A stretch of 64,000 nt of DNA, from NCBI GenBank assembly GCA_014084085.1, contig NPFB01000046.1:66685-130684 (forward strand). The letters are read 5' to 3'. Position numbers and translations under genes: made by a program. Below are positions 1 through 11,200 of the stretch, piece by piece (positions within the stretch are counted from its first letter, which is position 1; every line of letters starts with the position of its first letter). A model generated the notes under the pieces. It was given only the letters and a program-made list of their open reading frames with translations. It was not told the DNA's origin and searched no databases. This DNA comes from Hondaea fermentalgiana (Eukaryota > Sar > Bigyra > Thraustochytrida > Thraustochytriidae).

Positions 1-1781
1 GACTTCCATATCTTGAATAAAATCGTCGGTAGCAGGCGTGGGGTTCGATTCTGAGAGCTTTTCTTCCCACGTGCCAGCGAGACCTGAGCGCCAAAGCTGA
101 CGGTTGGCCTTGACTTTGGACTTGGCGCGCGCGGCGCGCGCTTTCTTGGCACGCTCGCGAGCCTCGTCCTGCTCATCGAGCGCACTTGTTGTTTCACTCG
201 TGGCGAAGCGCTCAAAATTGGGGCACTTCGCCTGCTTCCATTTAATCCAATTTCTTTCGCGACTCAAAACGTGCGAGAGATCGGCCACGAAGCCGTCTCC
301 GTCTGGGGGCGTGTTGCGTAGAAGGTCCTTGACGCGCGCACGCAAGACGGCAACCCCGCTCGTCTTGTCTTCGAGCTTCTTTTGCAAGGCGACGGGAACA
401 CTTGCAGCTGCCGAACCTTGGCGTATTTGGTCTAGTGAATTGAGCAGCACAGAGAATTGGCAAAGGACGTTTCGCCGGAGCGTTGGGTCGGTGAGCTGGA
501 GACGGAGGAGCCGGCTACTACTCAGGTACTTTGTAGGAAAGAACCCTCGGGCGCTGCTGCCCTCCTCGCCGATGACGCCTTCGCTTCCCTCTTCTGTTTC
601 CAGTTGCATCGCTGCGCTGTCTCCATCAGCCGCCGCTGTGTCCATCGTTGCGTCTGCGCTCACCCTTCTGCGTTTGCTTGCACGTGCGGCCAAGGCTTCT
701 CGATCGAGGTCTGCCTGCGAAAAGGGATTCGACTCAAAGGCCGTGAGAACCACATTGGCGACCTCGGCGAAGGAAGTCCATGTCTTGACATCTCGCGCAC
801 ACCCACCGGCGCGGTCAATTCGCGTCATGAAGAAGCGTTGCAGTTCCCAGAAGCGACTGTACAGCGTGTAATTCACGGCCTGACGATCGGTGCTTGAGGA
901 TACGACTGGATCCGCGTCCGCTGCACGCGTGCTTTCATCAAATGAGGTTTCGTCTTCAAACTCCGTCAAGTTGTCTTCGTTGTATGAGCCAAGGAGGTTC
1001 ACGCCACTGCGTTCTGATAGAGGAAAGGCGTAGGCAAGGAACATCATGACGCGACCGCAGAGCACTGTATGGTGCGAGGCTGACAATCTGCGCAAGAGAT
1101 AGTTTGCGATGCGTAGCATCGCCATCTTTGCTTTGGTTACCTTTCCAAAGGGCATAATACGTTTGCTCGTGAGCACACGAATTCTCGCCTCGAGCAGATC
1201 CCACGCGGCGCCCATTGTCTGCACAGTCACGCTCTGAAAGAGATCCTCAAAGAGAAGAAGCGCCAACTCTGGTTTGGCGTAGGCCGAGCCCAAAGAAAGG
1301 AGAATCGCTGCGCTCACGAGGCAATCTGCACCCTCGAGGCCGAGGTCCTGGAGTTCTCTGTGCAGGCAAATGAAATGTCCAAGAGGAGGGTGTGGATCCC
1401 GCCGTTAGATCTTTGTTTTTGTGTTGCACGGCACTCTTGCAACTCTTCACGCTTCCTCTTCACGTACCTTCTGAGAGCAACATTGACTGCCGCTGCAACC
1501 TCTTCGTTCGCTTCGAGCTCCGAAACGCCCGCATCTCGTACGAGCGCGTCCCGCAAGGCGCCGCAGGCTTTGACAAGCGGCGCGATCGCCGAGGGCAAAA
1601 TTTCTGCGGCGTTGTCCTGGGGTGGTGTTGCGCCGGCTTCATTCTCTTGACCAGAGTTCTCCTCCGGTCGAGCAGCGAGCTTTTCCTCGGCCTGTCGCGT
1701 CTCCTGCAGCTCGCGCTGCAGGCCGCCGCGGCTCGCTTCGACCGCCGCCACAAGCGCCGCTACGCCATTGTCAAAGTCCAT
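1..1781 (-). CDS. THOC1: THO complex subunit 1 (THOC1/Hpr1) homologue, 3' end off the left edge
   Basis: THOC1 is a core subunit of the nuclear THO/TREX complex, which couples transcription to mRNA packaging and export. The reading frame is rebuilt from exon 1 (1468-1781) and exon 2 (1-1357), 557 codons in the window with no stop. From memory of human THOC1, matching stretches are NYLLRRLSASHHTVLCGR, FPLSERSGVNLLGSYN, the block VNYTLYSRFWELQRFF, FPTKYLSSSRLLRLQLTD, and VADLSHVLSRERNWIKWKQ near the left edge, all in the same order as in the human protein. The C-terminal part (about 100 or more residues, including the region where animal THOC1 has a death domain) lies outside. The start is the ATG at 1781 (MDFDNGVAALVAAV); the frame stays open upstream through a CTG-repeat-encoded Ser run but has no ATG there. 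Residues 170-200 and 255-290 are acidic or Ala-rich linkers. Next gene upstream is DCN1-like on the same strand, 490 bp away. Confidence 0.9.
1358..1467 (-). other. Spliceosomal intron in the THOC1 homologue
   Basis: On the minus strand the exon reads AGAAG then donor GTACGTGAAG at 1467; the acceptor is TTTGCCTGCACAG ending at 1358, followed by AGAACTCCAGG. Splicing joins AG+A to keep the frame (R-R-E-L-Q-D-L). Without removal, the upstream frame reaches a stop at 1314 while the THOC1-matching frame begins just after the acceptor. Length is 110 bp. The donor is the same GTACGT seen in the small gene at 62051-62384. Confidence 0.82.
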
Positions 1782-1834
1782 GCTGCTGTCGCTGCTGCTG
1801 CTGCTGCTACTGCCGCTGCTGCTGCTGCTGCTGA
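1781..1834. repeat. CTG/CAG trinucleotide repeat in the THOC1 5' leader
   Basis: Interrupted CTG repeat directly abutting the chosen THOC1 start codon. On the minus strand it would translate as a Ser run in the THOC1 frame, but no ATG precedes it, so it is read here as 5' UTR. Confidence 0.8.
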
Positions 1835-2271
1835 TCACGTTGCTGCTGCAGGTCGGCGCGCGTCGCTACACGCCGTCGCCTACGCGGCCCCCGCGCAGAC
1901 TCTCTCAGCGGAGATCCGTCTCGCCGCGTCCGCGAGCCGCGCGCAGAGGCGGCGAGCAGCTCTCGGTTTTGCCACGTTGTGGTCGGTAGAATGCAAGGCA
2001 AGTAAGGGCAAATCGATGCGATGATCAGCGTCTGCGCGCAGAGACACGCGGACCATGGTGGATGGAAGGATCAGAGTATCACCAACGCCACGAGTGAGAT
2101 GGAGAGACCCTGGGCCTAGGCAACGAAACGAGGACAACTTTAGCTGTACTATACGTATACACAGTGAAACCTAAGTTTACAAGGACAACTATCGACGGCT
2201 CTCATCTCTGATGATGGCAACGCTCCCAGCACGAGAATCGGCAGCGATGATGGCTATTCTCCAGATGAAGT
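1835..2271. other. Spacer between the THOC1 and DCN1-like genes (promoter of THOC1, 3' flank of DCN1)
   Basis: GC-rich near THOC1, AT-richer at 2130-2210 (TATACGTATACACAGTG around 2150). No convincing coding region on either strand. The THOC1 promoter should lie here because the gene reads leftward. Confidence 0.5.
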
Positions 2272-3360
2272 CTAGGAGCCGTGGTGATCGCCACGACGCG
2301 CAAGCGCAAAGTCGTCGATTACGACCGGCCAAGCGCCAGTGTCTGGGTCAAACGTCTCGAGAAACGCAGGGCCTCGCTGCTTGTACATTTGCACGAACTG
2401 CAAGGTCTGCATCCAGAGGTCACGCGGAATTCCTCGAAGAGAGTCGACAGACCCAAGATAGCGAAGGAAGTCCGGAAGAATGACTGACTGGAAGCGTACG
2501 AGGACAAGGGGCCACAGCGCGAGAGCCATATCCTTGCTCAAGCAGCGCTGGCCAGGCTCGCAAGCCCAGGCGTAGGTGAAACGATAGATTCCTACAAAGT
2601 CTGGGTTCTGGGGATCGAGCATCGCGCGCAGCGCTTCGAGCTTGCCTGTGACGCGAATTTCCTCCAGTGACCTAACTTGGAGGGCCTCGAGACCCGAAAG
2701 GAACTCTATTCGAGTAAACACACCCAGCTCCTGTGCGCGCATGACCCAGGATAGAACGATCATAACGGGATCTTCGGGCTGTACGCCGAGCTCATGACAG
2801 AGCCGCAGCATGCCCTCAGGTCCGATGCGGCCCGTGTCTGGATCTACAAAGGCGGCAAAGGCGGCCTCCCTGGCCTCATCAGCGCTGCAGAGTGCTCCGC
2901 TTTGACGTCGACGTTTTCTGCTTCCCAACGCATGCGGCGCAAAGTTCTCGGCGCCGTTCGGTCTGCCCGGAAGCGCTTCCTGCAGCAACGAATGCTGTTG
3001 CAGTTGCTGTAATTGTTGCTGTTGCTGCTCTTGGTGAACGTGGACCCCCTGAAGCGGTTGTAGGCCCTGCAGCGCGTCGCAGGTCTCGGCTGCAGCGCGG
3101 TTCCTCTTCGTGGGGACGAAGGCCGGCTGGGCGAAGCGCGGCCCGCTCCTGCCGCCGCCGCCGCCGCGCGTCGCGCCGGTCCCCTGCGCAGCCACGACGC
3201 TGCGCGCGAGTGCGGACAGCTCCTCCATGGCCATGGTCCCTGGCTGCTGCGCGCCGCACCGCTCCAGCAGGCGTCGCAGCTGGCCCGCGGTCGGCCGCGT
3301 CTGCAGGCCCAGGTTCCGCAGCGCCTCGCGCAGGTCGGCGATGCTGCTCTCGCTCGCCAT
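2272..3360 (-). CDS. DCUN1D: DCN1-like protein (DCUN1D family, cullin neddylation co-E3)
   Basis: DCN1-like proteins bind cullin-RBX1 and the NEDD8 E2 and stimulate cullin neddylation through the C-terminal PONY domain. The 362-residue single-exon product has that domain at about residues 165-355: DPDTGRIGPEGMLRLCHELG, PEDPVMIVLSWVMRAQELG, FTRIEFLSGLEALQVRSLEE, FVGIYRFTYAWACEPGQRCL, the ALWPLVLVRF helix, IPRDLWMQTLQFV and the terminal motif WPVVIDDF, all hallmarks of the family. At 362 residues it is longer than the roughly 260 of animal DCUN1D1 because of an N-terminal helical stretch (residues 1-55) and a low-complexity Gly/Arg then Gln-rich linker (residues 60-145). The N-terminal part does not look like the UBA domain of human DCUN1D1. 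The ATG at 3360 is the first in frame. Confidence 0.9.
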   Translation of the reverse strand: MASESSIADLREALRNLGLQTRPTAGQLRRLLERCGAQQPGTMAMEELSALARSVVAAQGTGATRGGGGGRSGPRFAQPAFVPTKRNRAAAETCDALQGLQPLQGVHVHQEQQQQQLQQLQQHSLLQEALPGRPNGAENFAPHALGSRKRRRQSGALCSADEAREAAFAAFVDPDTGRIGPEGMLRLCHELGVQPEDPVMIVLSWVMRAQELGVFTRIEFLSGLEALQVRSLEEIRVTGKLEALRAMLDPQNPDFVGIYRFTYAWACEPGQRCLSKDMALALWPLVLVRFQSVILPDFLRYLGSVDSLRGIPRDLWMQTLQFVQMYKQRGPAFLETFDPDTGAWPVVIDDFALARRGDHHGS

Positions 3361-4549
3361 CGCGCGCCGTCTTCGGGGTCTGCTCTCTCTTCGAGCCCGC
3401 TTGCGTCCTGCGCTGCCACCTGCCTCGCTCGGAACCCACTCGCTCTCTGCTTCTGGAGGGAGAACACGCGCAACCCGATATCCAGGTCTGCCATGGCTGG
3501 TCGAGCCGGGTCGAGCCGGGTCGAGGCGAGTCCGTCTTGCGCACGAGAGCTCGGCGTCCGCGGAGAACGGTCCCTGCTTTGCCTCGCTCGTTCCTGCGAA
3601 GCTTCGCTCGCGGATTATTGGAGTTGACGTCAGGAAGCTCGGGCGTAATTTTCAGGCCGGGATGCGCCTCCGACGCGGGAAGAAGCACGACAGGAGGTTG
3701 ACAGTCGCCATTGCATCGTCTGCATCGATGAGATCTAGCTTTGGCAGCTGCAGCTGGCAACTTGATCTGTCGCTCTCGTGCAGCTTCAAGACCTCCTCCC
3801 GAGTTCACATATCTCATGATATCTACACAAACGTCCCGGAGCTCGGACATGCTTCGTGTCTCTTTTCGCTGGATTGCAGAGAGGAGTCCCAGGAACCGTG
3901 TGGGAGTAATTTGCTCTCCAAAAGTCACATGCCTTATGCTGCAGGATGTTTTCCCGAAAATCATGGCTTTTGCTCGAAGAATGCATGACGTGCTCGTGCG
4001 CGAAAATCATTTCCATCGTCGCTTGCGCGATGCAACTCATTACGTGGTAGCCAGCATTTTTACTTAATTTTTAAAACAAAAGAGAATGTTGACCTTATCA
4101 GCACGATACAAGTCAAACAAAGGAGATGACTGTCCATGCGTCACCAGATCTGTCTGCATCAAATGATGAGTTGACAATTTTCGACGGCCATGTGGACGTC
4201 GATCAATCGAGCAAGCAATCAATCAATCCCAAACTAAACTGGTTTCTTTGCTTCATCTGCCATGGAAACAGTGACACCGCTTAGCGATAGGCCTTCGATC
4301 GAACTACGTTGTGCGTGCAACACATGGCATGCTTTTCCCTGTGTCATTCGGGTATGCGGATAATGTATACAATAAAGACAACATTATTCGCCGGTGGCAG
4401 AGCTCCAACAAATCAATCATCGCGATTTATCAACCAACGCCAGACAGCACGCGCGCGTGCGTGCGTGCGTGGGCGGGGGCTGCGGCAGAGAGCGAGGCGG
4501 AAGGGAGAAGAGGAGTGCGGCCCGAAGTAGGCTTCTCCAACCCAGCAAG
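3361..4549. promoter_or_regulatory. Divergent spacer between DCN1-like (-) and SmE (+)
   Basis: This 1.2-kb spacer must hold the promoters of both flanking genes. The right part (4060-4480) is AT-richer with short GATC/AATC tetranucleotide runs near 4200 and a GCGTGCGTGCGTGCGTG run at 4450-4472. An open minus-strand stretch at 3490-3964 is listed separately. No tRNA-like cloverleaf was noticed. Confidence 0.5.
3490..3964 (-). other. Possible small coding exon, unrecognised
   Basis: An ATG at 3964 opens a frame that looks protein-like for about 75 residues (FGEQITPTRFLGLLSAIQ, then SMSELRDVCVDIMRY and VNSGGGLEAARERQIKLP) before turning into Arg-rich, low-complexity sequence that runs on antisense-like through the DCN1 gene in another frame. 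Either a short exon is spliced out of here, or it is a chance frame in the DCN1 leader. No family recognised and no good donor seen. Confidence 0.2.
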
Positions 4550-4885
4550 ATGGCGGGGGCTCGCGCGCAAAAGGTCATGACGCAGCCGATCAACCTGATT
4601 TTCAGGTTTTTGCAAAACAAGGCACGCGTCCAGGTGTGGCTTTACGGCCAGGCGAACATGCGCATCGAAGGCCGTATCGTTGGCTTTGACGAGTTCATGA
4701 ACCTTGTCCTCGATGAAGCAGAAGAGGTCAATGTCAAGCAAAAAACGCGTCGTACCTTGGGACGTATCATGCTCAAGGGCGATAACGTTACCCTCATCAT
4801 GGGTGTTAGTAAGGGAAAGGCTGCGGCGGGCGCGGCCGCCTCGGAAGCTGCAGGCTCCACGTCTGCCCCTCCTGCAAGCACTTGA
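4550..4885 (+). CDS. SNRPE: Small nuclear ribonucleoprotein E (SmE)
   Basis: SmE is one of seven Sm proteins that form the ring around U1, U2, U4 and U5 snRNA in the spliceosome. The 111-residue product contains the whole Sm fold: [53 protein letters not shown] (Sm1) and [17 protein letters not shown] (Sm2), nearly collinear with the 92-residue human protein. A short Ala/Ser/Pro-rich tail of about 20 residues is extra. The ATG at 4550 is chosen because upstream sequence in frame has no ATG and does not resemble the family. Intronless. Confidence 0.96.
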   Translation: MAGARAQKVMTQPINLIFRFLQNKARVQVWLYGQANMRIEGRIVGFDEFMNLVLDEAEEVNVKQKTRRTLGRIMLKGDNVTLIMGVSKGKAAAGAAASEAAGSTSAPPAST

Positions 4886-5247
4886 ATGAAGATTGACGCA
4901 AATTTTGTCCAGACCTCGTCTTCAGGATGCACCGCTTTTGTCTTTTCTTTTTTGCCATTCGTGTATTCATTGCTGGTCATGGAGCGCGGGGGCCAAAGGC
5001 GCAGAATTATTAGGTTTGGCCATTCATCGTGGTACATGCATGCACCGCCGACCTAAATCGCTCTGCTGATCAAGTCAAGCTTCCGGCATTTCATTCCTAC
5101 AGATAAAAAAAAAATAGCAAAAGCTCTGCCAAGTTCAACGACAGGGATGTAGAACCAATCACCACCCCCCCCCCCCCCATCTCATCTTCAACCTCAACTC
5201 TAACTTTCTCTCTTTCAATTGATCAAAAATTGATTATTGGATTTCTT
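4886..5247. other. Convergent 3' flanks of SmE and the giant IPT gene
   Basis: No coding signal. Contains an A-run at 5105-5114 and a 14-base C-run at 5165-5178. Transcripts of the two flanking genes must end here; no AATAAA is evident. Confidence 0.6.
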
Positions 5248-8200
5248 CTAGAACCCAAAAATGCCACCCTTGGCCTTCTTCTTGTTCTTTTTCCTCTTGC
5301 GCACGAGTCCACCACCGCTTGGCAAACGGCCCTCCGCGGCCATTCGTTCGCGGCCCATCTTGAGCCAGCGACGCATAATCGCCACCGATGCGGGGCTCAG
5401 TTGCATGCGCCGACCTGCAAAGGCCGTCGCGTTGGCAAGCTTGTCGTCGTCCTCGTCATCATCGCTAATCTCAGCTTCGCGGATGCCCAGCGAGACGCCT
5501 CGTTTCCGTGCAGACGCCTGAGCTTTGTGAAGCCAGTGCATCATGATCGCGCGTGATGCTGCCGAGAGAACAATAGGTCCGAAGATTGCTGGCTTGGCCG
5601 GCGCGTCTCCAGGGAAATCACCAGGTCCCGCAGGCCCGACGCCCCCGGGCCCTCCTCGTGCACGACCTCCTCCCAAGCCAAAGTCGCCGCCACCAAGCTT
5701 GAGCTCGTCGCGATGCCGCTGGACACAGGGCAAGCACAAGGTGCGCAGCTTGGCGTGCTTTTGGAAGAAATTCTTCCACGCGACCTGATCGAACTCCTCG
5801 CTCGGGTACTGGGCTTCAAAAGCATCTCCGAGTTTCTCAATGGGCGTCAAAAGCTCGACCTGAAGCTGCTTGCGGCTGAGACACTGCTCGCACTCCGATT
5901 TGCGCGCCCGATTAATGAGCGCTTGGACCGCAGCGCGAAGGGTGCGCCGTCGCCGTGCTTGCGCAAGCCAAAGTCTGATAATGTTCCGCGACGCATTCGT
6001 AAGCGTGACGGGGCCGAACTTGGGCCGGCCGTCGTCGTCCTCGTCGTCCGAAGAGACATCAGGATTAACGCTGCCCAAAATTTTGGTCAGCTGCGCAGTC
6101 AAGTACGGCCGCGAGCGTCGCAGCGTGCGCGGCGTAAGAATGTTCGGCAGCTGCGCCACAAGCCACGGGCGGTTGTAGTCGAGAAACTTGTGTCGAAAGG
6201 TTTCGCTCGTGATTTTTTGGTTCATCAAGTACGCTTCGTGAGATGCACCCTTTATCTTGTCGAGCTCGTCCCAGCGCGGAGCGCCCATGTCATCTTCGTC
6301 CAGAGCGGTGTGCCATGCCGTATTTTCGTGTCGCAAGCTCCACAGACGAATCTTATCCGCTGCACGTACTGCGCACCGCCGTACAAACATGCAAGAGAGA
6401 ACTGCGTAGGGCACAATGATAAGCAGCGCAGGGTCACCAAAGGCATTGTAATCCGTGCGCAACATAATCTCGATGCCAAGTACCATAATGATAATGCCGG
6501 CTGCATACGTGCAGCAAATCATATAGTATTGGCTGCTAAAGCACAACTGGTCCACAGTTCGCAAAGTTTCCTCAATGCACTCATCAAGCGTATCCTCGAA
6601 TCCCTTCCAGCGATGCTCTCGCTGAATAAAGCGATACCGCGTGTACGTAAGGTAGTCGTAGATCTTCCACCCGTGAAAGAGCTCTTGCGACTGCAGGATG
6701 AAGATGTCAGCCATGGTCTGGAACCCAATAAGAATAATAGAAAACCAGAGGTAGTACTCCATATCCTGGTTGCGAATGCCGTACAGATTGGGCAGGCCAA
6801 TCTGGTCGCGAAAGACCATAAGAATGACAATGAGGAACGGCTGAAAGTATAAAGCAAGCACCTCGGTAGAGAAAGACATGTACGCGTTTAGGATGGGTTC
6901 CACCGTTTCGGATGACTCGAACTGCTGCTCAACCTCTCTCTTGCCCTTGGCGTTCGTCGGCGGAGGCGGCAGCCCCTTGTTCACGGCCTTCTCCATATCC
7001 TCTGCAAGCTTCTTCTTGGCAGCCAATTCGTCCAGCTCAGCAAGCTGTTGGTCGAGCGTTCGGCCCAAGTGAAGCTGTCGACGAACAAAGTCTTTGGTCT
7101 CAAGAACGCGTTGCCGCACCACAAAGAAAAAGTGGTCCTTACCAGGATCCCAAAAGACGCGAGAGAGAATCATCAGCCCATTGTTGATGACGTACGCTAC
7201 CACCATGTCCAAAAAGTTGTTGGCACCAAACGTCACAAGCCCCTGCACAAGGCCAAATGCAACGTTGTGCGGGCAAATCAAGAGCGATTCTTTCAGCTGA
7301 CCCTCCACCCAAACGTCGTAGATGATCGACACGAACTTCATGACGAGGATAAAGTACCAAATGATCGAGCCGTATTGATCCCAGTAGGAAAACTCGATCA
7401 AGAAGATGAGGAATACCGTCAGCATCAGCGATGTCGCAACCATATTACTCCGCTTCCACATTGTCGGTTTCCAAATGCTTCGCTCCCGCGTGTGGTGGTC
7501 TCGTGTATCTTCGTAAAGTTGCTCCTCGATCGAGACCCGACGCGGGACGAATGCGCGTACACTCAAAAGTAGAATGTAGAGTGCCACCATCACAAACGCC
7601 AGGCCCATGCGTCCCGAACGCGTCACATCGACCTCTTCAGGCAATACGTCCGACTCCATATAGTGCTTTGGCCACGTTTCCAAAAAGAAGGCCTCGGCAA
7701 GATATTCCTCTTTGGCCTCGGCTTCCGCCTCGGCCAGCTGCACAGCCGTCAGATTGGCGGCATTCTCAATCGTCAGAGGAAACATCATCAGACTCAGTTC
7801 TCGAATGGTTTCGCCTCCCTCGAGCACCAGCCAGCACAAACCGAGCACGCACGAGAGTGGCAGCACCGTCAGGCCTACGCCGACGAGAGGCCCTGGCGTT
7901 GTCAGTGCCATGTATGAAAAAAAGCGGAAGCGAGGGGGGCGCTCTAGATGCGTTGTCACGCGATTGATCGCCCAGAACATGCCGGCAATCAGAACGGTGA
8001 AAATGCCAATAAAGACAAAGAGGTTGATAAACACCTCGCGCTGGAAAGCAAAGTTGACAATCAGATCGTAGTATCCCAATGCCCGAAATTCCACATTGAG
8101 TTGAAAATCGGTCCTCGTCTCGTCATAATCAAAGTCGTCGAGCACCAGAGCAATGTAGATGAGTCTCTTCAAATCCTTGTTCACTTGGTAGTAGTGCATC

Positions 8201-11200
8201 TGCAACGTCGCAGAGCGAGGAAAACACTGCCGGCCACACTCTGTCGACATGAGATCTGCCGCGTCGCGATTGACCTCGAGAGGAATGAGCCAATCCGTCG
8301 AGCCCTCTTCCACAAACTGGTCAACGAATCGACCACCGAGAAGAAATTGCTCCACAGTCAGAGGCTCCCAAATGAACTCCAATAGTGTTGTACCCGACGC
8401 CACCTCGAACCAGCGAGGTGTGAGGTCGCGCGAGGTCAAATCTTCCTCATATTCGCACGTGATTGCTCTCGTGCAATAGTCTGCAATGGGCTCGCTTTCC
8501 AAGAAGGAGTACGGATTGACGACACGAATATTGTCGTAGTCCGGGAGCGGGGCGTAGCTATAGCGTTCCCAGTCTGTAGGAAGTCGATTACCGTCCTCGT
8601 CAAACAGCGGAAGCTCGCACTCAGAGGACTCGAGCAAGTCCCAGATCGTCATGTATGAATCGAAACCCCGACAGCTCGAGAAAAAGGGGAGATACGGAAG
8701 CATCACCTTTTGAAAGGTGAACTTTAGGTCCTCGTCTGCTGCTGTGGTGTCCATCTCATGAAAGATTTCGCGATACTTGAGAATCATGTCGCGCGTCGTA
8801 CTCACATCGACGTCAGGTGGATTCCACCATTGCTGATCTGTCGAAAGTGTGTCGTAGCCCTCAAGAACGTGTGTCTGGTCCCCGACAGTATTATTGAAGC
8901 CAACAAGGACACGTCCTTTGGTCGTAGTCTCGTAGCGGGGCGGCATGTTCAGCGGTGGGGAGACGCTTGTCAAAGTATCGCGCCGAAAAATTGCACCAAA
9001 GATGTACTCTTGTGAGACCTCAGACTCTGCAGCGCTTACCACAGGGCTCAGCCGGCGACGTTCATACGACGCCGACTCAATGTGTCGCGTCGAGTTGCTG
9101 CGTTCTGGGCCATAAACCTGAACTACTGCCGTGTCTTCGAACTGCGGAGTCAACGAGCTGTACATTCCGTGAAGAATGTGCACTTCCACCCGGAATAAGA
9201 CGTCTTCTAGAGCAACGAGTGTAATGGCAAATTCGGAAGCCTTGTCGACCTCGTCACTCAAAAACCACGGGCTTAGATCGATCGGACGGTGGCACGGGTA
9301 TACTTCGAGCTCCTGGCCAATTGCGCAATTTGGGTCCCCGGCGCACTCTGCCTGAGTTGAGACCGTGTAGCGCACGCGATCCGAGTCACATCGCTCCTCC
9401 TCGCATGTTGAATTTGCTACGAAGATGGCAAGTCGATAGTGCTCTCCGTACACAATATCATCGGGAAGATGAGCAAAGTCAAAGGTAATTGTTGCCTTGT
9501 TGAGGATGGGAAGCATGAACCACGATCGCTCTGCATCGCGAACGCCCTCCTCGAGCTGGAACCTCTCAATCCGAGTAGCAAAATCGTCCCAGCTGACGAG
9601 CTCGTCCTCCCGCGATGTCCACCAGGAGCTCGTCATCTCTTCTTTAATCTCCTCGTACTCTCCGCGCGATGTTGGAATGCTCTGCTTGACACCATCGACC
9701 ACCAAAAGACGTCTCGAGGTTTGCGGATAGCTCGTCGAGAACTCTTTATTAAGCGGGCTCAGGTCAATGGCATCTCCAATACAGTCCAGGTGCTCGGCTT
9801 CCACGCGGTTCAGGTCCAAGGTTGTTGTCTCGCCCAATGAAAGGTCCGTGGTGCCTTCGGCAAATGCAAGTGAGGCACTCGTTTCGCCATAAAAGACTCC
9901 ATCATTGGAGACCGAGACGCTAATGTACGCCGCCGTAGCCTCGCCGCCAAAAGTCGCGCGACTCGGCAAACGGCATCGTACCCGCGTCGAGCTCTCATAT
10001 ACGCCGGGAACGTGCAGCACGTTCTCTCCCCGCAAGGGCGGGTCGATGCCAGGAAGTCCATTCTCGAGGACAAAAGCAGTGCTCTCGTGATCAACCACGG
10101 AAAACTTGCACACCAATGTGGCAACGTCAAAAAAGTTGCGACCAATTACCGTGAGCATTGTGCCACCCACGGCCGGAGCTTGAACAGGGCAGATGCGCTC
10201 CACGTGGACGCTATCGTTTCGCCACAATGGAGAAGATGCACTCTCGTCAACAATGAGCACCCGCTGCACGACCTCCACCTCAGCTTCGATGTAACCCAGC
10301 AAAGATGACCCCACGGTGGAGTCAAAGGTCTCCTCCGTCCCACTTATTGTAGTGTACGTGAACTGGGGAACGTAGATCTTACTCTGCGTGTACCAGCCCC
10401 ATGTTCCGTGAGACCGCGTGCCTAGTTCCTTGTCGCAGACAGAAACGCCGGCAATCTCGCAGGACGTGAGATTTGCAGAGCCAGAGATCGTTGTTGTACC
10501 TCGAGGGCACCGAGTCCTCATACTTTCGGACGAGGCTGTACCCGGCGGGCAAAAGTAGCCTGCCGAGCACTTGTTTCGCTCCCGCAGATAGCCCTTGGTC
10601 CCGCGCTCACAAATGTTTCCACTCGGACAAATGTTGGAAAAGACGTCCTCCGGAATGGTAGCCTCATTTGTATAGTATCCCGCTGGGACCTGATGTTCGA
10701 ATTGGGCCGAAGAATCCGTTCCAAGAGGGCACACGTGGCCCGAAGGACAAGCTGTGCTTTGCGTCAGATTCGACATGGCCTCTACGCCGCACACTCTGGA
10801 ACTTGGACACGGCTCGCAAAGCGAAATGTCTGTAGCCCCGCGTATCTGATTCCATGTACCCATAGGACACAGCTTGCAAGTGATATCATCCGCAAGCGAT
10901 CGGTAGGTACCTGCAGAACAAATAGTAGGCTCGTACGTGCCGTACCCCTGGCAAGCGAAGCCAGCAGGACATACGCGGCAGACTGTACTTGAATTCTGAG
11001 GCGCATATGTTCCAGGAAAGCATAGCGTCGGAGCAATCGAACCAGTGTCGGTGGACATCGTACCGATCGGTGCTTGCGTTGGGTAGTCAGAGCCTGGGGG
11101 ACAGTAATGTCCGCGATGGCACGCCCCTGTGCCGCCCGGGGTAGAACTCGCCCATTCGCAATACGCGCCTTCTGTGCAGGTTTGTGGCGCCTCTGCGCCT

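Noticed and set aside
2879..3360. Extension of the 3964 frame through the DCN1 gene
   Set aside because: It is a shifted frame over the DCN1 coding sequence and its composition (Arg/Ala runs) is that of a shadow.
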